A stretch of 64,000 nucleotides of DNA. It comes from Echinostoma caproni. Taxonomy: Eukaryota; Platyhelminthes; Trematoda; Plagiorchiida; Echinostomatidae. Positions 39,210-48,927 of the stretch are shown in pieces. The DNA is taken from assembly GCA_900618425.1 (NCBI GenBank), contig UZAN01039522.1, forward strand, positions 68,594 through 132,593, in the 5' to 3' direction. The stretch's first letter is position 1; every line of letters begins with the position of its first letter. The notes beneath the pieces are model-generated. The model did not search any database and had not been told where the DNA came from. It worked only from the letters and a program-made list of their open reading frames with translations. Position numbers and translations under genes: made by a program.

Positions 39210-39228
39210 TCGAATGTGAAAAGATCAG
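39210..39228 (+). repeat. left arm of inverted repeat around tRNA-like sequence
   Basis: TCGAATGTGAAAAGATCAG matches the reverse complement of 39323-39341 at 17 of 19 positions. Confidence 0.8.
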
Positions 39229-39240
39229 GGCTATCGGTGT

Positions 39241-39321
39241 GGCCTCGTAGCTCAACTGGTAGAGCGTGCGCGTACAAAGCGTAGGCGGCGTCCATGCTTT
39301 GGTTCGAATCCCATCGAGGCT
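39241..39321 (+). tRNA. tRNA-like sequence (tRNA pseudogene or SINE head)
   Basis: Seen: a foldable cloverleaf. The acceptor is GGCCTCG with CGAGGCT (7 pairs, one G-U). The D arm is GCTC-AACTGGTA-GAGC. The anticodon arm is TGCGC-GTACAAA-GCGTA (5 pairs, one G-U), which would give anticodon ACA. A 14-base variable region follows. The T loop is TTCGAAT, with only three of five T-stem pairs. A-box (TAGCTCAACTGG) and B-box (GGTTCGAATCC) sequences are intact. A G at position 32, an ACA anticodon with a class II-like variable region, and T-stem mismatches argue against a working tRNA. It is more likely a tRNA-derived repeat. It sits between the arms of a 19-nt imperfect inverted repeat. Confidence 0.5.
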
Positions 39322-39322
39322 G

Positions 39323-39341
39323 CTGAACTTTTCACAATCGA
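39323..39341 (-). repeat. right arm of inverted repeat around tRNA-like sequence
   Basis: Reverse complement TCGATTGTGAAAAGTTCAG pairs with 39210-39228 (two mismatches). Confidence 0.8.
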
Positions 39342-39457
39342 CATACAAACCATCCCAAAAACGAACAAACAGGTTGCTGAGACTAGAAGTCACAAGCGAT
39401 GCGCGTTGAATGGGTGGACCACAACACGGTATTATGATTCTGCTTAAACTCAAATGG

Positions 39458-39503
39458 GATTTCGATCCGTCTCATCAGAACAAATATTCAACTTTATGAC
39501 CAA
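39458..39503 (-). other. hammerhead-ribozyme-like core (weak)
   Basis: On the minus strand: GGTC, a possible 5-pair hairpin (ATAAA with TTTGT), CTGATGA, GA-CGGA-TC, GAAA, then TC. These are the conserved core elements of a hammerhead in the right order, but stem II has two pairs, stem III about three, and stem I leaves one base unpaired. It lies about 140 bases after the tRNA-like sequence. Possibly a decayed ribozyme, possibly chance. Confidence 0.2.
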
Positions 39504-40145
39504 GTGAAGAGACTTAAACCGTTTGAAGCATTTGCCATGTGTGAGCTCAAGCATTCAGGTGTTAATTAATGATATAGAATGGAAAATCGAGATTTCCACG
39601 GTGACATGGTGACATCAGGAGCATTATTAATTTAACTGGCAGTCTAAGAATGAAATCACCAAGCTGCTATTGCATTTCTCAGAAGAGGAGTTTAAATGAA
39701 TAGAACAACAGCCACCGGGAGATAATAATGTTACGAATAATTCGTGTATTTTTCCACCTCACCCAAAGTTCCTCTCAGCGAAATAATACTCTAACGGGAA
39801 CCTGCGTGTTTCGTTACAGCTCAGTTAACTAATCTGCCGTGAGATGATTTGAGAAATTCAGTTAAACTTCCCACCGAGCCATCATAACTATGCTTACTAG
39901 AGCGATATTAATCATTAGGGAGGTTTGTCACCTCTGCACACAATTAGATAAAGAAATACGTTCCGAGAGTCCATGAAGTACCACAGTAGGAATAAGTCAG
40001 GGGAAATAGAATTTATGGTTTCACGAATATTCACGTATACCATGTGTGAACAAAATGTTGTAAATGAGCACCGTAAAGCCTAGACAAGGTTTTATCTGAC
40101 TGTGTTCATCCCCTACTGTTTGAACTCCGTAAGTAATAGTCCGCG

Positions 40146-40216
40146 ATGGTCGGTGATAGCCCGGTAGTAACGTCATCAAATTATCTCTCCGGAGACTTGT
40201 GTTCGAATCCCACCCC
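40146..40216 (+). repeat. tRNA-like relic (SINE-type)
   Basis: A-box-like GGTGATAGCCCGGTAGT and an intact B-box GTTCGAATCCC at 40201-40211, spaced as in a tRNA-derived promoter. No good cloverleaf. Its 3' half (CCGGAGACTTGTGTTCGAAT) resembles 58455-58476. Confidence 0.35.
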
Positions 40217-40597
40217 AGTGCCTGACTTTCACCACTGTGTATTGTATGGCAGCCATTTGATGGCCTCTTCCCTCTTCCTGAAAATTGAATCATGTAATGT
40301 ATTCAATCAAAGCAAGCTAAAATGGAAAAGAAAGAAGTGCATTTCTTTCTCGTCTGACCGTTTTCGTTGCACACACGTAAATGCCCGCCCGGAGGCCTAA
40401 AAGTGTTCTACTTATCTAGCTTTTCTAGCCGAATTTTCAAGTGAATATAGAACTGGTTGCATCTGATCTTAGCACTGTCCTATGCTGAACAGATTTTTTA
40501 TTGTTGCACTACTGTTTAAGCTTTAGTATCGTTTTTGCCGTTTTTCGTCACTGTTATCTTTCCTTGAGCTATCGCACCTCTTCGATCAGCTCACTTC

Positions 40598-40695
40598 AGT
40601 TCAGTTCGAACGACCATTAACCATGAAGTTTTGTGCGCCGGTTTTGGTTGCTATTATTTTTGGCTGCCCATCTGGATGAACAGTAGGTGAAAGAC
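40598..40695 (+). repeat. dispersed repeat R1, copy e (longest)
   Basis: Contains AGTTCAGTTCGAACGACC, ATTAACCATGAAGTTTTGTG, CGCCGGTTTTGGTTGCTATT, GGCTGCCCATCTGGATGAAC and AGTAGG. It serves as the reference for the other R1 copies. No coding frame or terminal inverted repeat is apparent. Confidence 0.65.
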
Positions 40696-41780
40696 CGGAA
40701 ATTTGTAAGCGGAATCGAAGAGAAAACTAGAAATTTCATTGGATTAACGTTGCAAAGAAATTAAGAAGATGCACGAACGCCACTGGTTACGATACGCAGC
40801 CGGCGAACATCGCTCGCCGTGGCAACCTATTTAGTGACATGTGTAACACATGCCCCAACCGACGAAATCTATGGAGGTCGACCACTTGTTCAATTGAGAG
40901 ACCACGATTACCTCTTTCGATTCTCAGAACTTTTCATCATCCAAGGAGCAATAAATCGATAAATTGCTTCGATAAATTGCTCACGTGAAAGCCTCTTTAA
41001 TAGAAATGATAAATATCGATTACACCATTTGGCATTTAAAGTTAATAAGGGCTACCAAGTCGCAGTTATATTGAACTAGAAAAAATTAAGATCTCAAGTA
41101 GATTTGTTGCTAAGCAGAAGCTATAGGGCACAAGCTATAGGGCGATCAACCCGCATCACATTTGCAAACCTCGATTCGATGTCTCAAAAGAGCTTAAACC
41201 ATCATTTTTTGCTAGATTTTGTTTCCCGTAGGGAATGAATAACTTCTCTATCCTATGGCAAGGCAACACATTAACTTCGTTTATGAGATAACCTTCGTAA
41301 ACGGATCGACCAGTTTTCCTGCGTATCACCAGCTGACATATATGAAAGAACGGAGCATTATGTTAGTGACACACACAAAGAGGCAAATAGCATCACCAGT
41401 TGCTAAAGAGAATTCAGAAAGAACGATCAACTTCTGAGTTGTTCTAGCCGTTTGCCCTTCTTTAAAACCTTGAAAATGCTTCACGAAAATACATTTACAA
41501 CAAGACAGAACTACTAAACCAAGAATTTGTAGCTTCATGCAGGTACATGCCCCAGAATACGTTTTTCTCATCCCTTTTGTCGAATGGTTCGTTTCGGTGT
41601 TACGCAGAAAGTATTGCAAAAACGGAATCCTGTTTTTGCTTTTTCTGCGTTTATATATTCCTAAACACTCATTCCAAATTCCCTATGGCTTCCTCACCTG
41701 GTAAGCTGTAACGGAAAAAATGTTATATCTCGGTCTATAAATTGCTAATCTCGCACACTGCTTTTGTTGTCATTTCACAG

Positions 41781-41979
41781 CCAGTTTTGAATGACCACAT
41801 GGATTGGTTCCGGTTGAAGAATTTCGTTCCACTCCAGGAACACACCCGAACTGGAACGATCGGATTCACTCAACGCTTTTGTTTCAACTCAAACCTGTGA
41901 TCTGGATGAATACTACACATTTTCCCGTCAAGCTTTCGCCAAAACCCGCAGTCCTTTAGCCTCGACGCACAAACTTTAG
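41781..41979 (+). CDS. candidate terminal exon, left copy of an inverted duplication
   Basis: Seen: one of the best acceptors in the window (CTTTTGTTGTCATTTCACAG). Two frames are open after it. From the first exon base, 39 codons run to TGA at 41898 (PVLNDHMDWFRLKNFV..., ending RFCFNSNL). A second, from 41818, runs to TAG at 41977-41979 and ends TFSRQAFAKTRSPLA then STHKL. The second is the one shared with the right copy (42595-42751). The duplication continues about 110 bases past the stop, as expected if 3' non-coding sequence was copied too. If the two frames belong to one protein, this copy carries a frameshift. No known domain was recognised. Confidence 0.35.
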
Positions 41980-42091
41980 TCACGCCGAATACGAGTCAGG
42001 TGGAAGAGTATCGGAATATTCTGAAGTGAACGAATGTTGAAAAAATCTATTTTCTACAAATGTTGATATTGCAAAGCTTGACTAAGAAATG
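41912..42091 (-). repeat. left arm of a large inverted duplication
   Basis: The reverse complement aligns with 42481-42726. A 38-base block around CGCCAAAACCCGCAGTCC is identical. So is a block around CCTCGACGCACAAACTTTAG, and the segment around AGAATATTCCGATACT is nearly so. The arm lacks about 63 bases present in the other arm. Confidence 0.8.
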
Positions 42092-42480
42092 AGGTGTGGA
42101 AATCGTATGCTGCGCAGTTGACTGTAGTAGCGGTGTCAATTATCGCATCACACAGTGATTGGAGTAGGTTTGTGAAAGATATTTATTATCCACGATGTGT
42201 TAATGTAGCCACATGTCAAGAATAGAGTTCACTTAAAGTGGAGGTGAGGAACGATAAGCATACACGTTTTGTCGTATCACTTTTTGATTGATTTCAGAGT
42301 TTGTGAATGCACAACCATTTATCGTTTGTTGCACATTGCACATTTTTACTCAAAGAAGTATTACATGTTATACGGAAATACTGAAGCTGTACGTGTTGTG
42401 CTAAATGGTTTGACGATACGGACGCATCGGTTAAATCTTCTCCAGTCAATATGTGATACAGCGGGCGACCCTCCTACTTT

Positions 42481-42726
42481 ACTTCTTAGCCAACCTCTAC
42501 AATATCGACAGTTGCAGAAAATAGTTTTTTTCCACGCTGGTTCACCTCAGAATATTCCGATACTTTTTCATCTGACTCGTACACTGCAGCATTACTAAAG
42601 TTTGTGCGTCGAGGCTAAAGGAGTATGGGTCGTGGCTGAAGCATTACGGGTTTGGACTAAAGGAATGTGCTTAAAGGCTAAAGGACTGCGGGTTTTGGCG
42701 AAAGCTTGACGGGAAAAGGTGCAGAC
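42481..42726 (+). repeat. right arm of the inverted duplication, with 21-nt expansion
   Basis: Matches the reverse complement of 41912-42091, with about 63 extra bases between 42619 and 42684. The extra bases are three degenerate copies of a unit of about 21 nt (compare GGCTAAAGGACTGCGGGTTT). The spacer between the arms is about 390 bases. Confidence 0.8.
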
Positions 42727-42751
42727 ACATACTTGTTGATCGAGTTCTGAA
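42595..42751 (-). CDS. candidate terminal exon with heptapeptide repeats, right copy
   Basis: Seen on the minus strand: a strong acceptor (TGTGTCCGTCATTTTGACAG), which resembles the acceptor of the left copy, then an open frame to TAG at 42595-42597. The peptide starts SELDQQVCVCTFSRQAFA. Heptads follow: KTRSPLA, FKHIPLV, QTRNASA, TTHTPLA, then STHKL and stop. The left copy has only KTRSPLA before STHKL. The 63-base difference is exactly three 21-nt units and keeps the frame, which fits a coding minisatellite but could also be a neutral tandem repeat. No known domain was recognised. Confidence 0.35.
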
Positions 42752-44445
42752 CTGTCAAAATGACGGACACAGTGACACGTATTTACAGTAGACAACAGTA
42801 CCTCAATGAAGCTTTATCATGAATTTCCGGGACTCCATAAAGCCGCAGTCATTTATTTGGTCTCACAAACCCAAGTCCTCAACGGATCAGACTTCTAAAA
42901 GGAAAGTTAGTGAGTGGATGTCATTTTTATCGCAAGACACTACAAGTACCCATAGGATCCTGAATATACGAGTTATATAAAACGGTAGCCCTATTTTTGC
43001 AACATTCTCTCTTCCCTGTTGGGGTTTGTGTCAGTGAACGCCTCGAGTTTCAATGTTAACGGTACTGGTTGCTAAGACCCCTCCTGCTCACCGCATTTTT
43101 GGACACGGAACGATCGGAGTTAATACCAACTTTCCTTCACTTGACCTACACTCAACTAAACTAAGATGAGAAAATAAAAGCCATTAGTTTACTTAAACTG
43201 ACAACATCAACATCACCTATGAGACTGTTTATGTGAGTTTTAGAAAAAGCGGTAAGGATTAACCCCAATCAAAAAGGACAGTTAGCGTGCTTTGAGAAAT
43301 ATGTTTTTCGGAACCGTAAATGATGTAATATAAAAACGTCAACAAAACAGTAGCATTACTGACTGAGATAAGAACAAGTTCATCTAGGGTATTACAAACA
43401 GGGTATGAGAAGGCATGCTAAAGTCAGTTCATCATAACCCTTTGCGCGTACATCTTTCAGAGTATAATTTTTTCCGAGGAACTTTGGAGAGTGAATATCG
43501 ATACACCGTAAAGTCTAACCCAAACCCTTTTCCTTTACCCAAACTGACGATGACAAGCCTCCACATGTTACGGACATTATTCACAAGTCGTAGCAGAATT
43601 TAAAGTAATAGAAATTTGGGATGTATCTGTTGGGAGTTTAGTTCAACCCATGAACCATTTCAGATGTCCAATCTCTGATCCATGTAATCTATTAGAAACA
43701 CCGATCGCTTAACCCTGAGCTGATATTTTCAATTTTACATAATAAAGATGGTAGGTCTCCAGTTGATCATTGAGCTACAAACCACACAATGCGTCCCTGC
43801 TCTCCAGATAACACGATGCAATGCTGCAAGCAACACAAAAAAGAAAATTGCCGAATGATCTACCATCGATTGTTGTTTCCGGCGCACGAGACCGAATGGG
43901 AATGAAACAATAATCGCCATCGGATCTAAACAAACCCGTCTCCCCAACCGGCGAAGATATGCTCGTGAAATTGTGATGCTTGTTGCCTACACTGTTAATA
44001 ATTGATTATTTTATCTCGCTCGTTTCTGTCTAATTCCAAATAACACGAGTATTGTGTAAATAAGTAGCAGATCATTTTAAGGGGTTGTGACATTGAAATA
44101 GAAGGAGATTTCCGTATAAGAGTGAGAAAACTTTTTATCTGATTTCGCCTAACTGATGTATTGGCTGCTTCTAGTCTGGTGAGTAAAGTCTGCATAGTGT
44201 TTACAAAATTGAAAAGTGATTTATTGTCACATAAAGTAATCGAACGAATGAATGGAGAGTTCAATACAATCGGTATTGATTACTAGTACGCGCTGTTCCA
44301 TTAAGTAAATCCCGTTATCTTATTGCTTTAGTGTTCACATCCTGGTACATCTCCAAACTTTCCCCATAACATTATTACCTCAGTCTTCTCTCAACTTGTC
44401 CATTCCTTGGTAGTGAAATACTTGATAATGCCATTCCTAGTTTAG
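42752..44445. other. no gene seen
   Basis: Only short frames without splice support or family features. Confidence 0.3.
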
Positions 44446-44484
44446 CAGAGGAAACTGGAGCGCCGTATTGCTCGCGGTATTAAG
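44446..44484 (+). CDS. candidate 39-nt micro-exon
   Basis: Seen: CCATTCCTAGTTTAG, 39 nt, then AAG|GTATGC. In phase 0 it reads QRKLERRIARGIK. The same six residues IARGIK recur 55-75 bases downstream in another frame (44535-44552), with a different codon at all six positions. Short length and a weak pyrimidine tract keep confidence low. Confidence 0.15.
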
Positions 44485-45746
44485 GTATGCTTCTCATGAA
44501 TACAGACAAATCTCATTCAGAAGAAAGCGAGATAGCGAGAGGGATAAAAATGTTAGGACCTGTTCTTCTGTCAAGTAAAATAAGTGGGGTGTGGCCAACG
44601 GCCCTAGACAAACAGAAAAAACTGAAATGTCATTGTGACCTTCAGACGTTTATAAATCTAGAAAGACCGATTCAGGCAGCGCTCGCAAGAAACCAACAAC
44701 CGGGACAGATGTGACCATCGCTTTAGATGACGTAAACCGTAAACTGAGGGCAAGTTGGAAGACGTTTGATCAGAGTTTGTCATATTGTGGGATGATGTGT
44801 AGTATAAGCGACTGGGAATTATCCAATTTGTTGTGTTTATTCACTACACCACCCCCAGTAAGAAATCATTTACAGTCCAATAGCAACACAACCTCACCCA
44901 ATCCATTTCAAATCAACCAAATAAGATTATATGCGCTACGGCTGACCAACGCATGAACATACATTCACTATCCCCATTCACTCGTATACTTCACAAATGT
45001 AATCATTTCTGACAAACTGTCATGCATTCTGGCGCCTGGCACTACCCGTTGCCTTTGGTCTCTAACTCGCCCTCTGTCTGTTTCCATCTCCATGGACAAC
45101 CTAACTATTAATACGCAAAATGCGGTTCAGTCCGACTGGATGAAACCAGACTCCAGTTACCTAGAAGAATGATGTGAATATGCTGGTACAAAAAAGCAAC
45201 GGAGAATCAGTATTCACTGGCCAAATACATCGTCTAAGTAAAATGAATATAATTTTTTTAAATGAGTTTTTTTACAATTGGGCGGGAGTAACTGCTCCCA
45301 CATATCTATTATTGGTTGATTTGATTCCGGGTATTTAGTTTTGCTCCCTTAATTATCAAGTAATAAGGTGAATTAGATCATCTACATCTTGGTTCAAAGG
45401 TCATGCACTTGAATACCACCATTCTAAACTAACTTATCCGGATTTCCGTCTCATGGCAGCGTTTGTTTAACCCAATCTTCCTTGTTTTAAACTGTTGGTC
45501 AAAACGTTGTGTGTAATATGTGACAAGTAGTGTCCCACGACCGATCCTTTAAGTTGTGCAACTCCCCCCTCCCATTCTTATGCTACATGGTTGATGGTCA
45601 ACTCTTCGAGTGCATCGTTATATCAATTTGTTTTAAACGGGTTTTGGTTTAACTCATGATAACCATATAAACACCATGGTCCGAATTCTTATTTTATAAC
45701 TCTATGCTTGGGAGATCATTTATTCACTCTCCACGCGCAAACTTAC

Positions 45747-45792
45747 CTCCTGCAAACATGCTTGAAGTGAGTAAGGTGCTTTTGTTACGTCG
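45747..45792 (-). CDS. candidate exon with strong donor
   Basis: On the minus strand, 46 nt (RRNKSTLLTSSMFAG plus one base) end at GGAG|GTAAGTTTG, an excellent donor. The acceptor (GAAGACATCCAG) is weak. Phase fits the candidate exon at 45992-46171. Confidence 0.2.
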
Positions 45793-45991
45793 CTGGATGT
45801 CTTCATGCGAGTAATTATGATAATAGCAGGAGAAAAATGTCACCCTGAGAATAGATTTAAAAACATTGGTCCAATCATGTGACCTCTCTTTCTCATGCGA
45901 ATGACGTGCGTGATTGGCGCAACGATATGCGTTGTACTGTTCCGTAGTCGAGAATCTTGATCTGTACAAGTAACTGAGGTTCAACAGTTAC

Positions 45992-46171
45992 CTGTTGGTC
46001 GGACTGAATCGCTTTCGTATGTTTAGAACATCGTTTATGCTTTGACGAGGTCAAACAATATGCATTTAGTAAATAATCAGCTCTCAAGCAAGATAAATTC
46101 ACAGAATCACCTGAGGTAGTTGGGACATGTCCTACGAATGCCTGTATAACCTCTGTCTTATTTGCAAACAT
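45992..46171 (-). CDS. candidate exon, possibly a first coding exon
   Basis: On the minus strand an open frame from ATG (46169-46171) runs 60 codons to CAACAG|GTAACTG. The peptide starts MFANKTEVIQAFVGHV, has GDSVNLSCLRADYL in the middle and ends HTKAIQSDQQ. It is basic and Cys/His-containing near its end. A possible acceptor inside it (TTTATCTTGCTTGAG) would make it an internal exon instead. The frame continues 24 codons past the donor, so splicing is not forced. No family was recognised. Confidence 0.22.
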
Positions 46172-46473
46172 CAGATGGAACTAAGGAGAGGCAGTGAAAG
46201 TAAACCGTGAAGTCATGTAGAGTGTTCAGTGCTAGACATGTCTATGAATAAATCCAAAATAAGTTTAGTTTCATTTAGTGGTATATTGTTATTTTTGGGA
46301 GGAGAAAAGATTTAAATGCGGATGTTCCTGTCACTTGGGTACTGTTTACGTTTACACATCAAATTACTGTGATCGGTGGCGTAGCTTGAGGATTTAAAGT
46401 TTAGATGTTTAGATACCTGACAGTTAGATTATGAGTACAAGAGAATGATATATTGAAAGATAACTTATCTCTC

Positions 46474-46522
46474 TTTGAAGTGATTTCTATTTACGAACGC
46501 AAATCGATGTGGATTATCTTGT
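46474..46522 (+). repeat. sequence duplicated across the assembly gap, left copy
   Basis: TTTGAAGTGATTTCTATTTA... ending GTGGATTATCTTGT is repeated at 46793-46841 with a single difference (GGATTA versus GGAGTA). Confidence 0.95.
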
Positions 46523-46792
46523 NNNNNNNNNNNNNNNNNNNNNNNNNNNNNNNNNNNNNNNNNNNNNNNNNNNNNNNNNNNNNNNNNNNNNNNNNNNNNN
46601 NNNNNNNNNNNNNNNNNNNNNNNNNNNNNNNNNNNNNNNNNNNNNNNNNNNNNNNNNNNNNNNNNNNNNNNNNNNNNNNNNNNNNNNNNNNNNNNNNNNN
46701 NNNNNNNNNNNNNNNNNNNNNNNNNNNNNNNNNNNNNNNNNNNNNNNNNNNNNNNNNNNNNNNNNNNNNNNNNNNNNNNNNNNNNNNNNNNN
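46523..46792. other. assembly gap (270 N)
   Basis: Continuous N run; frames drawn through it are meaningless. Confidence 0.99.
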
Positions 46793-46841
46793 TTTGAAGT
46801 GATTTCTATTTACGAACGCAAATCGATGTGGAGTATCTTGT
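46793..46841 (+). repeat. sequence duplicated across the assembly gap, right copy
   Basis: Near-identical to 46474-46522. Confidence 0.95.
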
Positions 46842-48270
46842 TTATCCAATCCCTATGTATCAACCCGGTGAACTGTTACAAAAGAGGAAAGTTTGCCTTT
46901 GAAATTTTGAAATGCATCACTTATTGATCGTTTATAAATGCCCCAAACTAAAGTTTTCATTCACCACAAAAAATGAGACAGGAGTATGAGTGATCGGCTC
47001 AGTTCGAGATAAAAAAGTCATCGTCTTTTTAATCCGTGCTAACACTCAGCAACAGCGCGCACATGTTGCGTCACAGTTGTGGGAATCATAAAATAATTAA
47101 ATCACAATTTAAAAAGCATTTCACATATGAGAATCAATGAATTCCTTAGAAGCGGAACCNGGAACCCACTTGGCAGAACAAAACACAATTAGGCTGCGAT
47201 TGTAGTGTCTGGCGCCTATGAAGATCAAATGGGCTCATTCAAACACGGCACCCTAAAGAAGTGCCCCTTAATTTTCAAGCACTGAGTTCAAGAACGAGCA
47301 GTTTGTTCCAGATCAAACACGTGTTTCGTTTGACTTGACCCCTAAACGCGAATATGAAGAGGACACAAAATTGCGATGAACTACTGCTGACGTGACACTT
47401 GCCTACAGAGACATTTGTTCCCATCCATAACAAAAATACGTTCAATGTGCGTTGATCTGCCGAAATTGGTTTTTCAACCAGCCGTCCGCTCTACCTATGC
47501 GTGATGAATTTATCTCTCTGACAGTCCGATCCAGCAAGTGACAGAGTGAGAGGGGAAATTTGTTTTTCGTTCCGTTGAACAGAGTCTGGGTAGTGATAAA
47601 ATATCTGGACATTGGGTAGTGGATATTAATCCTAAATTCACTCACATTCGTCTTGGATATGACAAAATGGTCCAAATAAGCGTTGGTCACGGAGACACGC
47701 ACAAATCAGTAAAATTTTGCTTGCAGTATGATCTCACACCCAAGCAGTAGATCATCAATCAGTAGTAAAAAATAGTCAATGGTGCATTCATTCATTCTGC
47801 TCCTCCCCCTACCTCCCAGTCCGTTCGGGCGCCCTCAATCCCAGGGTTACAACTTATAAGACATCTTTTGATCATCAGTATTGCTCCAATTGTGCATAGT
47901 CGCGTATCTCTGTGTATGAGTGTTGTCCAAGAGATGAGTCAGGTTTGGATGAATAAGTCAATTCGATGGGGTTCGCGTGTCAACCACCGCCTGAACCTGA
48001 CAGTAGTCACAGCAATTTGCGATGCGTCACGTCGGGGTGTACACACTCACTCACGCATGCACACACACAAGCATGCGCGCACGAGCACTGCCCAGTATTT
48101 CCAAATGCCACTACGAGCATCTGCTCCACCTCTGCTGTCGTGTCTGCAACCCGACCGGCTTGAGTGCATTTAGTACGGTGAACTCGGTTGGATGACTCGT
48201 TCATCCTGGATCTGGATGTGAGCTAGCTAGTTGAACAGGGTCGGGGTCCATCAGGTGAAATTGTGTATTT

Positions 48271-48287
48271 CTGTCTGTCTGTCTGTT

Positions 48288-48354
<67 letters not shown>

Positions 48355-48359
48355 TTGTT
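48271..48359. repeat. (CTGT)n microsatellite
   Basis: About 22 tetranucleotide units with a few TTGT variants. On the minus strand it reads as a Thr-Asp-Arg-Gln repeat within an open frame, which is a composition artefact. Confidence 0.98.
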
Positions 48360-48890
48360 GAAGTGGGTTAGCGTTGGGCCTGTTTGAGCGCGAGAACGCT
48401 GTTGTTTGAGTTTCAAGTTCGTGCAAAACCCGACTGTGCGCATGTGTGTTTACAGTGGCCCGGTGCGCGTGTATAGATAGGATAGTTTGTGCATACCATT
48501 TACGGGGCAGGATGTTAAAATTATCGGGCTTTTACAGCTCAGTTGCCCGATTTCACGGACACTCCCCAATCGTGATCCTCCCGGTCGACTCTGTTGAGTA
48601 AGGATGCGTAAGGCCAGTTTTGATAGATTGTGTTCTCCAGAGAGAGAGAGAATCTCATCTGCAATCTATTACGTGAAAAATTCGAAACTTGTTGTTTTGC
48701 ACTGTCCGTGTCTAGCAAAAGACAGATGATTGATAAACAAATTCTCAATCCTGATCTTTTTTTAAATTTATTAGATGGTATTCGCTTTATTCGTTTTTAT
48801 ATTTGGCATTAGTTCCTGAATTAACAGAAAGACACTGGAGAAGAAACAACATAATTGCCCCGGTGAACCATTGTGAACAGTAAATTGATG

Positions 48891-48927
48891 CTACTATACT
48901 ATACTATACTCATAACTATACTCATAA
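48891..48927. repeat. (ACTAT)n-type pentanucleotide repeat
   Basis: CTATACTATACTATACTC with CATAACTATACTCATAAC variants. Confidence 0.9.

Noticed and set aside
44487..44956. Two adjoining plus-strand frames that look like an overlapping operon pair
   Set aside because: Everything else in the window is eukaryotic; the second frame lacks an ATG start and neither shows a domain.
46453..46849. Frames of 97-114 codons across the N gap
   Set aside because: They consist of undetermined residues.
48201..48443. Minus-strand ORF with a repeating Thr-Asp-Arg-Gln peptide
   Set aside because: It is simply the (CTGT)n microsatellite read as protein.
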